Assembly: GCF_048060095.1 (NCBI RefSeq)
Contig: NZ_JBLUOA010000007.1
Location: forward strand, 49,363 to 113,362
Length of the DNA: 64,000 nt
Direction of reading: 5' to 3'
Origin: JBLUOA01 sp048060095
GTDB lineage: Bacteria; Pseudomonadota; Alphaproteobacteria; Rhodobacterales; Rhodobacteraceae
Every line of letters begins with the position of its first letter. Positions within the stretch are counted from its first letter, which is position 1. The position numbers were made by a program, and so were the translations under genes. Below, piece after piece: positions 52,715 to 61,048 of the stretch. The notes under the pieces were generated by a model. The model saw only the letters and a list, made by a program, of their open reading frames with translations, had not been told where the DNA came from and ran no database searches.

Positions 52715-53835
52715 TGTGCTGCCCCCTCTGCTTCGCGTGCATCGAACCAAATCCGCCTGTGATAGGCGTCGTCGCCCAACCAGGCCGACAGCACCAGCGC
52801 CCGGTTCAGGTAGAGCCCGATATCGAACTCATCCGTGTACCCGACCGCCCCGTGCAACTGGATCGCATCACGGGTAATTCTTTTGCCGGCCGTAACCGCA
52901 CGCGCCTTGGCACGGCTGGCAAGCTGCGCCCGAACTTTCGGATCGGTTTCGCTGTCCATCAGCGCCAGAACTTCGCGGACGCCCGCCTGTGCAACCTCGC
53001 ACATCACGTTGAGGTCGACAGCACGATGCTGGATGACCTGGAATGACCCGATCGGCTTGTCGAACTGCTCGCGGGTCTTGATGTACTCGAGCGTAATCTC
53101 GAAGGCGCACTCGCTCAGGCCGACAAGCTCGGCCGCGGCAAGCGCCGTTGCATCGGCGACAGCCTCGGCAAGCGCAGCCTGAACCGCGTCGCCGCTGGCC
53201 AGTTCCGCGGCCGGTGTTCCTGAAAACGAAAGCTCGCCCAGGGAACTGCCGTCGGCCTGCGCCCGCTTGTCGATGACAACCCCGTCCGCGGTGGCCTCGG
53301 CCAAGACGAGAACCGGTCCACCATCTTGTTCGGCCACGACGAGGAACCCTCGCGATCCGGTCGCACTGACCACCCAAGCCTTGTTTCCGGTTAGCCGCCC
53401 GTCCGCGTATCGGCAGGTCGCATCGGCGGGCGCCCCGCCCGGGCCACGTTCCTGCCAGGCAACCGCCAGTGAAACCTCGCCGCCGATGAGCTGCGCCATC
53501 TTCGGATGTTCCGGGCAAAGGCGACGCAGAAGGCCGAGACTCAGACCGATCGTCAACACGACCGGTTCCGGTGCAATCACGCGACCGGCCTCTTCTGCGA
53601 TAACGCCCCCGGCGGCCAGGCCCATGCCAAGACCCCCCTGCTCTTCGGGCACCGCCACGCCGAAAACGCCGGCCTCAGCCAGTTCCCGGACCATCTTCGG
53701 GTCGAAACTGCCCCCGGCATCACGGAGTTTTCGGGCTCTTCCACTTCCGCCCGCGCGTTCGAACAGGGTGCGCGCGCTCTCCCGCAACAGGCGAAGGTCT
53801 TCTTGTTCGCTGGAAATTGTATCAGTCTGTGTCAT
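52711..53835 (-). CDS. Acyl-CoA dehydrogenase, FAD-motif-degenerate subunit
   Basis: A 374-residue ACAD-fold protein. The FAD/substrate segment is degenerate (AWQERGPGGAPADATC instead of TEPxxGSD) and the C-terminus has no catalytic loop, but REQFDKPIGSFQVIQHRAVDL is intact. It is the expected non-catalytic partner of the ACAD encoded next. It overlaps the upstream MaoC gene by 14 bases. Confidence 0.88.
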   Translation of the reverse strand: MTQTDTISSEQEDLRLLRESARTLFERAGGSGRARKLRDAGGSFDPKMVRELAEAGVFGVAVPEEQGGLGMGLAAGGVIAEEAGRVIAPEPVVLTIGLSLGLLRRLCPEHPKMAQLIGGEVSLAVAWQERGPGGAPADATCRYADGRLTGNKAWVVSATGSRGFLVVAEQDGGPVLVLAEATADGVVIDKRAQADGSSLGELSFSGTPAAELASGDAVQAALAEAVADATALAAAELVGLSECAFEITLEYIKTREQFDKPIGSFQVIQHRAVDLNVMCEVAQAGVREVLALMDSETDPKVRAQLASRAKARAVTAGKRITRDAIQLHGAVGYTDEFDIGLYLNRALVLSAWLGDDAYHRRIWFDAREAEGAAQ

Positions 53836-54271
53836 TTTGTTTTCGCTGGATCATCACGGGGGTGTCGGTCGAAAAAACGACCTCGCCCTCGGGGTTTTTG
53901 GCGCTAAGCGTATAGTGCAAAACACCTCTGTCGGGCTTGCTTCTTGAAGGCGTGACCGCGTTGACTGTCAGTTCGACATCAAGGGGTTCGTTCGGGCGCA
54001 CCGGCCGCAGCCAGCGCAGATTGTCAAAGCCCATGCCACCGATATTGGCAACATCGACCATCATTTCGGTCATGACGGGCTTGAATGCCTCCAGCATCGT
54101 CTGAAAGCCCGAGGCAATCAGGCTGCCGTGAATGGTGGCCGCATAGGCTTCGTCGGTGTGGAGCCGCTGCGGATCCCATACCTCGGCAAATGCCTTTATC
54201 GAGTCTGCGCTCATCGGGGCACTGCGAAAGTGATAGACTTGGCCCGGCGCGAAATCCTCCAGATACTTCAA
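53822..54271 (-). CDS. MaoC-like enoyl-CoA hydratase
   Basis: A 149-residue single-hotdog hydratase. The R-hydratase dyad is intact: Asp33 and His38 in WDPQRLHTD. It should hydrate a trans-2-enoyl-CoA to a 3R-hydroxyacyl-CoA. The start is a TTG overlapping the upstream stop (TTGA), supported by AAAGGAGGGTGCTTC directly in front. It is followed by the ACAD pair that would make its enoyl-CoA substrate. Confidence 0.88.
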   Translation of the reverse strand: MKYLEDFAPGQVYHFRSAPMSADSIKAFAEVWDPQRLHTDEAYAATIHGSLIASGFQTMLEAFKPVMTEMMVDVANIGGMGFDNLRWLRPVRPNEPLDVELTVNAVTPSRSKPDRGVLHYTLSAKNPEGEVVFSTDTPVMIQRKQNDTD

Positions 54272-54987
54272 GAAGCACCCTCCTTTGCGAAACCGGAATC
54301 ATATCCGTTGGCATCCCGGGAAATTCGTACGCGGTTGAATTCTTCCAGCTTCGGATAGGTTTCCTTGAAGGCCACTAGGAATTCGCCCATGGGCGCGTCG
54401 AAATAGAGTCCCCGATCGTTTACATATTCCATGTGCCGGTGGTCCAGCTCATCGAACTCGTGGAAAAGCGCATCGTGATAGCCGTCGAAGACCAGTGGTT
54501 TGACCCCGAATCTTTTACACAGCTCCATGTTAAATGCAGGTGTTACTTTGTAGGGCTCACCATCCAGCCACAGTTGAACGTAGCCGTGATAGATGAATAG
54601 GTCAGTTCCCATCAACTCCTGCAGCTTAGGGGTGTTCAGGTGGTTGCGCACATCGGCAAACCCAAGTGCGGCGGGGATACCCACAGCACGCAAACAGGCC
54701 GCAAGCAGGATCGCCTTGGGAACGCAAAATGCCGCTTCTGCCCCTGCGATCCGGCTGGCACGGTAAGAATCTTCATCCAGCGCAAAACAATATGGGTCGT
54801 AACGAATGTCGTCGCGAACCGCTTCAAACAGACGGATCGCCTTGTCCCGCTTGGTTGCATCCGGCGAAAGATCGCGCAAAGCCGCTGTCACAAACTCCTG
54901 CACTTCGAGGCTGTCGCTTTCGACATAGTGCGACGGCATGACATAGCGCTCGGCTTCTGCAGGCAGGTGATCATCGGACTCGGCCAT
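54268..54987 (-). CDS. Transglutaminase-like cysteine hydrolase/transferase, leading a beta-oxidation operon
   Basis: A 239-residue protein with a transglutaminase-like core. The nucleophile is Cys88 in AAFCVPKAILLAACLRAVGIP, the classic Cys-helix, and His134 lies in FIYHGYVQLWL. The third member of the triad, usually Asp in a VDPT-like motif, falls in YKVTPAFN where no Asp is present. The family includes proteases, amidases and, more distantly, CoA-dependent N-acyltransferases. Its place as first gene of an ACAD/MaoC/ECH operon suggests it acts on the conjugated acid or its CoA ester (inference). Start at 54987, with GGAGAG upstream. Confidence 0.85.
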   Translation of the reverse strand: MAESDDHLPAEAERYVMPSHYVESDSLEVQEFVTAALRDLSPDATKRDKAIRLFEAVRDDIRYDPYCFALDEDSYRASRIAGAEAAFCVPKAILLAACLRAVGIPAALGFADVRNHLNTPKLQELMGTDLFIYHGYVQLWLDGEPYKVTPAFNMELCKRFGVKPLVFDGYHDALFHEFDELDHRHMEYVNDRGLYFDAPMGEFLVAFKETYPKLEEFNRVRISRDANGYDSGFAKEGAS

Positions 54988-55002
54988 TGGATCTCTCCAT
55001 TT

Positions 55003-55020
55003 TTCTAACAATTGTTAGAA
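55003..55020. promoter_or_regulatory. TTCTAACAATTGTTAGAA, perfect 18-bp palindromic operator
   Basis: An exact 18-bp palindrome ending 16 bases upstream of the first gene of the 49490-54987 operon, where it would overlap the promoter or transcription start. Related sites lie at 58665, 62243, 13898 and 9173. Size and symmetry fit a TetR-type repressor. Confidence 0.75.
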
Positions 55021-55051
55021 TAGTGATTCACCACCAGCACGTCAACGGGAT

Positions 55052-56188
55052 TTAATCTGTATCCGGCGCGTCCAGCCCGTAACGCGCATTGTCTTCTCCC
55101 AAGGCGGCCGCAACTCCGACCGAGTTGGCCGGAGACCGGAACTCCGGCGCAATTGGTAGCGGCAATGCGGGCGCATTCTGGCCGGATACGCTCAGGGTTC
55201 GCCCAAAAACGTCACGCGCTTTGAAATGCGGGTCACGCGACGCCTCGGCGGGCGTTTTTACGACCGAACAGCAACAATCGGCCGTCGCCAGCAAAGGCTC
55301 CCAATGGGTCGAGGGCTGTTTCCCCAGACGACGCGCAACTTCCGCAGCACAGGAATCAGGCTCGGACCAGTCATCGCGAAGCGCCGACGGCAAACCGATG
55401 ACATCGCAGAACGACTGCCAGAACTTTTCTTCCAACGCGCCAACGGCGATCTGACGCCCGTCCGCAGCCGTATAAAGCCGATACCGGGCCAGGCCGCCCG
55501 TCAGGCGGCTGCCGCCGCTTTCGATGTTTTGCCCGGCGATCACACCTTCGGCATGGGCCCAATAGGCAAAGGCGAACACCCCCTCGGACATGGCGATATC
55601 CAGATGCGTCCCCTGCCCGTTTGCCTGCCGCGCAATCAGGGCCAGCAGGATATTCATCACCGCCGGATAGGTTCCGCCTCCGATATCGGCGACCAGCCCG
55701 AACGGTGCCGTTGGTTGGTCATCCGGTCCGCAGCTCAGCGACAGGATACCCGCATCACCGACGTAGTTAAGGTCGTGGCCAGCGGCGCTGGCCTTTGGTC
55801 CGGTCTGGCCATAGCCGGTGATCGAACAATAGATGAGACCGGGATTGATCTCGCGCACAGCTTCATAACCAAGACCGAGCCGGCCCATCACGCCGGGACG
55901 GAACTGCTCTACCAGAATATCGGCCTTCTCGATCAAGGGGCGCAGAAGATTCACTGCGCCCCTTGATTTTAGGTCGATGGCCACCGATCGCTTGCCGTGG
56001 TTCAACACAGCAAAGCCGATGCTCTCTCCTTCGATCATGGGTTCAGTGTGGCGCGCGTCCTCACCGACCCCAGGCCGTTCGAACTTGACAACTTCGGCGC
56101 CGGCCTCGGAAAGCATGAGCGTTGCCATCGGACCGGGAAGAAGGGTGCTGAAATCCAACACCAGAATACCCTTGAGCGGTTGGGTCAT
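55052..56188 (-). CDS. CaiB/BaiF family III CoA-transferase, alpha-methylacyl-CoA racemase-like
   Basis: A 378-residue family III protein with GHDLNY at residues 137-142, the racemase signature, and Asp168 in LVADIGGGTYPA. This is closer to alpha-methylacyl-CoA racemases than the protein at 3203. Racemases of this type act on 2-methyl-branched acyl-CoA esters such as bile acid and pristanoyl side chains. The start at 56188 has AGAAGATG upstream. Last gene of the operon from 58612. Confidence 0.87.
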   Translation of the reverse strand: MTQPLKGILVLDFSTLLPGPMATLMLSEAGAEVVKFERPGVGEDARHTEPMIEGESIGFAVLNHGKRSVAIDLKSRGAVNLLRPLIEKADILVEQFRPGVMGRLGLGYEAVREINPGLIYCSITGYGQTGPKASAAGHDLNYVGDAGILSLSCGPDDQPTAPFGLVADIGGGTYPAVMNILLALIARQANGQGTHLDIAMSEGVFAFAYWAHAEGVIAGQNIESGGSRLTGGLARYRLYTAADGRQIAVGALEEKFWQSFCDVIGLPSALRDDWSEPDSCAAEVARRLGKQPSTHWEPLLATADCCCSVVKTPAEASRDPHFKARDVFGRTLSVSGQNAPALPLPIAPEFRSPANSVGVAAALGEDNARYGLDAPDTD

Positions 56189-56198
56189 CTTCTGCTCT

Positions 56199-57056
56199 TC
56201 ACGCGAAGCGCGCGGCGCCATTGTTCAGAACAACGACGTCGCGTGCCGGGACCGACGCGCGAAACCGGGCCTCGCCGTCCTCTTCCCAAATTTCGAACCG
56301 CACGGTTTCGCCGGGATAGACCGGCGCCGAGAACCGAACATCCAAGCCGACAAGCCGGGCCGCATCATAGTCGAGCAACGTCTTGAGGATCGCCCGGGCC
56401 GCCAGCCCGTAGGTTGCCAGACCATGCAGGATCGGGCGATCGAACCCAACCGAACGGGCGACATCCGGGTCAGCGTGAAGCGGATTGAAATCGCCGCTGA
56501 GGCGATAAATGAGCGCCTGACGTGGCAGGGTTTCGATTTCACAGACGTGATCGGGCGCGCGGTCAGGCAGCGCTGCCGGTGCCGGGCCCGCCTTGTTTTC
56601 ACCGCCAAAGCCGCCATCGCCGCGACAGAAGGCCGACATCGCCACGCGCGCCAGCTTTTCACCGCTGTCCGCGTCGATAATATCGCGGCTTTGGTAGATG
56701 ACGGCACCCTTGCCCTCGCCCTTGTCGGAGATGAAGTCGATCTTGCTGCGGCCGATAATCCGGCCATGGGTCGGCAGCGGCTTGTAGATATCCAGCCACT
56801 GTTCACCATGTAGCACTTGCTGCCAGTTCACACCGGTCTTGGGATCGCGCAGCCAGAAGCCGGGGTACCCCATAGTGACCGCCATTGCGGGCACCGCCTT
56901 AAGCCCGTTCTCATAGACATAGGCCAGTTCCTTTTTGTCGGTCGGATCCTCGCCGAACCCAAGGCCGAGCGCATACAGGATGGTATCCCGCTCGGTCAGT
57001 GTCTGTTCAATTTCCTCAAAGTCCCAGTTCGACAGTGCATCAAAATCCAATGGCAT
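56199..57056 (-). CDS. Double-hotdog enoyl-CoA hydratase 2 (MaoC family)
   Basis: A 285-residue two-domain hotdog protein like hydratase 2 of peroxisomal multifunctional enzyme. The N-terminal domain binds the acyl chain; the C-terminal domain holds the complete site GDFNPLHADP with Asp189 and His194, followed by ILHGLATYG. It should form 3R-hydroxyacyl-CoA from bulky enoyl-CoA esters. The start has TAAGGGAGGAAAGATA upstream. It lies between the thiolase-fold gene and the racemase-like gene. Confidence 0.92.
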   Translation of the reverse strand: MPLDFDALSNWDFEEIEQTLTERDTILYALGLGFGEDPTDKKELAYVYENGLKAVPAMAVTMGYPGFWLRDPKTGVNWQQVLHGEQWLDIYKPLPTHGRIIGRSKIDFISDKGEGKGAVIYQSRDIIDADSGEKLARVAMSAFCRGDGGFGGENKAGPAPAALPDRAPDHVCEIETLPRQALIYRLSGDFNPLHADPDVARSVGFDRPILHGLATYGLAARAILKTLLDYDAARLVGLDVRFSAPVYPGETVRFEIWEEDGEARFRASVPARDVVVLNNGAARFA

Positions 57057-57079
57057 TATCTTTCCTCCCTTAATTGCCG

Positions 57080-58231
57080 TCAGAGCGTGTTTTGCGATCC
57101 AAGTATTGCCGTGACCTGACTGGACAGCACACCGCCGTTGCCATGCGCCAGCGCCAGGTCGACATCCCTCAACTGAATGCCAGGCGCGTCGCCACGGATC
57201 TGACGCGCAGCCTCGATCACCGTGAAGATGCCGTACATACCGGGGTGTACGCAGGACAGGCCCCCGCCATTCGTGTTCACAGGCAAGACGCCGCCAGGCG
57301 CGATTCGCCCGCCTTCGACGAAGGCCCCGCCCTCGCCCTTGGCGCAGAACCCCAGATCTTCAAGAAACAGGATGGTATTGATGGTGAAGGCATCATAAAG
57401 CTCGACCGCCTGGATGTCCGCAGCGGTCACTCCGGCCGCCGCAAAGGCGCGCGCGCCTGAGTCGCGGGCGGCGGTCACGGTGAAATCTTTCATCTGCGAA
57501 ATCTGCCGGTGCGAGCTTTCCGCAGCACTGCCCAGCACATAGACAGGCGCCTTTGGGAAATCCCGGGCGCGGTCCGCGCGTACCAGAACAATCGCACCGC
57601 CGCCGTCGGTGACAAGACAACAATCGCGCACGGTCAACGGATCGCCCACCATGCGCGCGCCCAACACGTCCTCGCGGGTCAGCGGGCCGCGCTCGAAAGC
57701 TTCGGGGTTGTGCTGCGCCCAGGCCCGCGCGGCAACGGCCACGTCGGCCAGCTGTTCGCGGGTGGTGCCATATTCATGCATGTGCCGCGCCGCGGCCATC
57801 GCATATGCCGAGATCGGATAGCGCGGATTGTACGGCGCCTCATGGGCCGGCGGGCGCGAGGCGGTCACCAGTCTGCCCGACGCGGTGCGCTGATTGGAGC
57901 CATAGACAATCAGGGCGACAGCACACAGACCGGCATCAAGCGCCATGGTCGCAGACGTCAGATAATTCACGAAGGATGATCCGCCCGACATCGTGCCATC
58001 AATGAGACGCGGCTGAATGCCCAGATACTCTGCCGCCATAAGCGCCGGCATACTGTCTTCCATCATGGTGCAGAACAGCCCGTCCACGTCGGACAGTTTC
58101 AGCCCGGCATCGCCAAGCGCTGCAAGTGCGGACTGCGCCATGACATCATATGCCGTCAGACCATGGGCCTCGCCGAAACCGGCATGACCGGTTCCCACGA
58201 TGGCGGATTTTCCCCGAAGTTCAGCGGTCAT
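57080..58231 (-). CDS. Thiolase-fold protein without nucleophilic cysteine (Ltp2/SCP2-like; candidate retro-aldolase)
   Basis: A 383-residue SCP2/Ltp2-type protein and close paralogue of the one at 38832. The nucleophile loop is DGTMSGGSSF (residues 78-87) with no cysteine; the second loop is AHGNGGVLSS. Tyr279 (ELYDAF), His329, Tyr333 (CVHPGMYG) and His363 are kept. The DUF35 gene stops three bases upstream and a double-hotdog hydratase follows, which gives the enzyme pair hydratase-then-aldolase seen in steroid side-chain shortening. Confidence 0.88.
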   Translation of the reverse strand: MTAELRGKSAIVGTGHAGFGEAHGLTAYDVMAQSALAALGDAGLKLSDVDGLFCTMMEDSMPALMAAEYLGIQPRLIDGTMSGGSSFVNYLTSATMALDAGLCAVALIVYGSNQRTASGRLVTASRPPAHEAPYNPRYPISAYAMAAARHMHEYGTTREQLADVAVAARAWAQHNPEAFERGPLTREDVLGARMVGDPLTVRDCCLVTDGGGAIVLVRADRARDFPKAPVYVLGSAAESSHRQISQMKDFTVTAARDSGARAFAAAGVTAADIQAVELYDAFTINTILFLEDLGFCAKGEGGAFVEGGRIAPGGVLPVNTNGGGLSCVHPGMYGIFTVIEAARQIRGDAPGIQLRDVDLALAHGNGGVLSSQVTAILGSQNTL

Positions 58232-58234
58232 ATC

Positions 58235-58612
58235 TTATCCCTCCGACGGCTTGAAAAGCACGGCCGGAGCGCCCTCGGCCTCGCCCACGAAAGCGGTTAC
58301 AGCCATGTCGATGGCGACCTCACCCGGAGCAATGCCCTCGACCCGGCTCATCATCCGGACGCCCTCGTCCAGTTCGACAACGCACACGTTGTAGTCGCCC
58401 CCCCGTTCAGGCTTTCGGCGCACGACGGTTGTGGTGTGGACCCGTCCCTTGCCGGTAGCCTGCTTCCACGAAATCGCAGTGCCATGACAATGGGGACACA
58501 GGACTCGCGGGAAAAAATGATAGGCCCCGCAGTCTTCGCACTTTGGCAGCAGGATCTCTCCCTTTGTCAGCGCGCCCTGGAAAATATGGTCTGGTCCTTT
58601 GGCGTCCGGCAC
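58235..58612 (-). CDS. DUF35 Zn-ribbon/OB-fold protein
   Basis: A 125-residue protein with zinc ligands Cys25, Cys28, Cys39 and Cys42 (CEDC, CPHC) and an OB-fold ending AVLFKPSEG. It shares VVRRKPERGGDYNV with the DUF35 at 38440. The start is GTG, supported by GAAGGAG upstream. First gene of the operon to 55052; the operator-like palindrome is 53 bases upstream. Confidence 0.9.
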   Translation of the reverse strand: MPDAKGPDHIFQGALTKGEILLPKCEDCGAYHFFPRVLCPHCHGTAISWKQATGKGRVHTTTVVRRKPERGGDYNVCVVELDEGVRMMSRVEGIAPGEVAIDMAVTAFVGEAEGAPAVLFKPSEG

Positions 58613-58664
58613 CGGCGTTCTCCTTCAAGTAATCCAGTCTCTGGTTAAGCGTATTGATAATATT

Positions 58665-58680
58665 TCTAACAAATGTTAGA
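58665..58680. promoter_or_regulatory. TCTAACAAATGTTAGA operator in a divergent promoter
   Basis: Both seven-base arms are perfect (TCTAACA/TGTTAGA) around an AA centre. It lies between the divergent starts at 58612 and 58717, 36 bases from the latter, so one bound repressor could silence both operons. Confidence 0.72.
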
Positions 58681-58716
58681 TTTAGTCAACCTCTTTGGAA
58701 CATTTGCGGGATACTC

Positions 58717-59862
58717 ATGTCAGGTTCAGATTTAGCCCCCCTTTCTGGCAAACTCGTCGTTGCGCTCGAACAGGCAGTCGCAGCGCCTTTTTGCTCCTCG
58801 CGGCTGGCCGATGCCGGCGCGCGCGTGATCAAGATCGAACGCAAGGGCGCAGGCGATTTTGCCCGCGCCTACGATGCCGCCGCCAACGGTGAAAGCGCCT
58901 ATTTCACATGGCTGAACCGAGGCAAAGAATCGGTCGCCCTGGACATTAAAGCTGACGAGGACCGGGAAATCCTGCTCAGGATGCTGGAAAACGCGGATGT
59001 GTTTGTTCAAAACCTGCTGCCGGGCGCGCTGGCCAAGCTCGGGCTCGATTCCGCGAGTCTGCGAGAGAGGTTCCCGCGTCTCGTGACCTGCGACATCACC
59101 GGATACGGTGAGGACGGCCCGATGCGCAATGCCAAGGCCTATGATCTTCTGGTGCAATGCGAAAGCGGTCTGGCATCGGTGACCGGCACGGCGGACGGAC
59201 CGGGGCGGGTTGGCGTTTCCGTCTGCGATATCGCCACCGGTATGACAGCCCATGCCGGAATTTGCGAAGCACTTGTCGGGCGTGATCGCACCGGCAAGGG
59301 CAGCGGTGTTTCGGTGGCAATGTTTGACGTGATGGCCGACTGGATGTCGGTTCCGCTGCTTTATCACGATTACCTTGGCAAGCCGACACCGCGTGTCGGA
59401 CTGAACCACACGGTCATCTGCCCATACGGGGCCTATGCGTGCAAGGACGGTCAGCTTGTCGTCATTACCGTGCAGCACAGCGGCGAATGGCTACGGTTCT
59501 GTGAACACATACTGGGCGACGCGACTCTGGCTAACGACCCCCGGTTTCATGACAACACGGCGCGAATTGAAAACAAGCCCGCGCTCGAGGCGCTCATCAA
59601 GGCCGTGTTCTCCTCTCATGACCGCGCCGAGATGCTGAAGCGGTTTGACGCTGCGGGCATTGCCTCCGGGGCCGTGAACGACGTGGCGACCCTGTCCGAT
59701 CACCCGCAGCTTGACCGGTCCGTGATTGGCACACCCTCCGGCGAGATCAAGGTCCCGACACCCCCGATCCGGCGCAGCATAGGCGAAACGACACTGGGCC
59801 CCTGCCCGGCCTTCGATGCTGAAGGCAAAGCCCTTCGCGCCGAGTTCTGCCCTCGTTCATAA
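58717..59862 (+). CDS. CaiB/BaiF family III CoA-transferase
   Basis: A 381-residue family III CoA-transferase. It starts LSGKLVVALEQAVAAPFCS, has the AYDLLVQCESGL segment (141-152) and the catalytic aspartate Asp171 (SVCDIATG). This style resembles transferases acting on small dicarboxylic or hydroxy acids more than racemases. The start at 58717 was chosen because upstream codons run through the operator; a clear Shine-Dalgarno site is lacking (TTGCGGG). A second, frameshifted CoA-transferase follows 17 bases later. Confidence 0.9.
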   Translation: MSGSDLAPLSGKLVVALEQAVAAPFCSSRLADAGARVIKIERKGAGDFARAYDAAANGESAYFTWLNRGKESVALDIKADEDREILLRMLENADVFVQNLLPGALAKLGLDSASLRERFPRLVTCDITGYGEDGPMRNAKAYDLLVQCESGLASVTGTADGPGRVGVSVCDIATGMTAHAGICEALVGRDRTGKGSGVSVAMFDVMADWMSVPLLYHDYLGKPTPRVGLNHTVICPYGAYACKDGQLVVITVQHSGEWLRFCEHILGDATLANDPRFHDNTARIENKPALEALIKAVFSSHDRAEMLKRFDAAGIASGAVNDVATLSDHPQLDRSVIGTPSGEIKVPTPPIRRSIGETTLGPCPAFDAEGKALRAEFCPRS

Positions 59863-59879
59863 AAAGGTTGGGCAACTAA

Positions 59880-61027
59880 ATGACCGCTGAGAAAAAACCC
59901 GCGATCCTTCAGGGCGTGAAGATCGTCGACCTTACTTCTGTGGTTTTCGGACCTTTGGCCACGCAAATGCTGGGCGATCTGGGGGCCGATGTGATCAAGG
60001 TGGAAGGTCCCGAGGGCGATCTTCTTCGCCAGGTCCAGCCTTCACGCAACAATCTGATGGGTGCCGCTTTTCTGGGTACCAACCGTAACAAGCGCAGTGT
60101 CGTACTCGACCTGAAAACGCAAACCGGTCACAATCGGCTGCGCAAGCTACTGGCCGATGCCGACGTGATGATTTCAAGCATACGGCCGACGGCGCTAGCC
60201 AGATTGTCTCTCGATCTCGAAACCCTACGCCAGGAAAATCCGAACCTGATCACGGTATCTTCCACTGGATTCGGGCAGGACGGACCCTATGCCGCCCGAC
60301 CCGCGTTCGACGATGCTGTCCAGTCGGTTTCTGGGTTGGCTAGCCTGGCAACATTGCGCGATCGCGAAGCGCCGCCCGCATATGCCCTACGATTCTCGCC
60401 GACAAGCTTGGCGCCGTGATGGGAGCCCTGTTCCACCGCGAGCGTACGGGAGAAGCCCAGCATGTCGAGGTGCCGATGTTTGAGACGCTGGCCGCCTTCC
60501 TGCTGGCCGAACATCTGGATGGTGCCACCTTCGAAGAGACCCCGCAGGATTTCGGCTATGCCCGGATGCTGGTTCCGCATAGGCGTCCGGTTAAGACGGC
60601 AGATGGATATATCACAATTCTGCCCTACACCAACGTACAATGGGCGCGGTTCTTCAAGGCGGTCGGGCGCGATGACATGATCGACCACGTCTGGGTCACT
60701 GACATGGACACCCGTAGCCGCAACATCGGCGCTGTATACGATATGGTGGCGCAGATTGCCCTAACTCGGACAACAGATGACTGGCTTGCCTTGATGGAGC
60801 AGGCCGACATACCCGCCATGCCGGTGCGCAACCTGTCGGATTTGCCGAACGATCCCCATCTTGCCGCGACCGGGTTCTTTCAACAGATTGATCACCCAAC
60901 CGAAGGGGCGATCTGGACGACACGCCCGCCGATACGATTCTCGGCAACGCCGGCGCGGCATGATCACCGCCCTGCCCCTCGACTGGGGGAGCACAGCGAA
61001 GATATCATCGGGCCGGGAGAAGAATAA
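59880..61027 (+). pseudogene. CaiB/BaiF family III CoA-transferase, interrupted by a single-base frameshift
   Basis: Two overlapping frames make one protein. The first (59880-60419) runs from VKIVDLTSVVFGPLATQML to AFDDAVQSVSGLA and then goes off into LRFSPTSLAP and a stop. The frame of the second ORF (60416-61027) continues the family sequence from about 60388 with TILADKLGAVMGALF. Restoring one C in the CCC run at 60385-60387 joins them into a normal protein of about 382 residues. It is either a recent loss of function or a sequencing error; nothing else in it is decayed. Confidence 0.85.
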
Positions 61028-61048
61028 CCCCCCCCGGCACCGGGCGGA

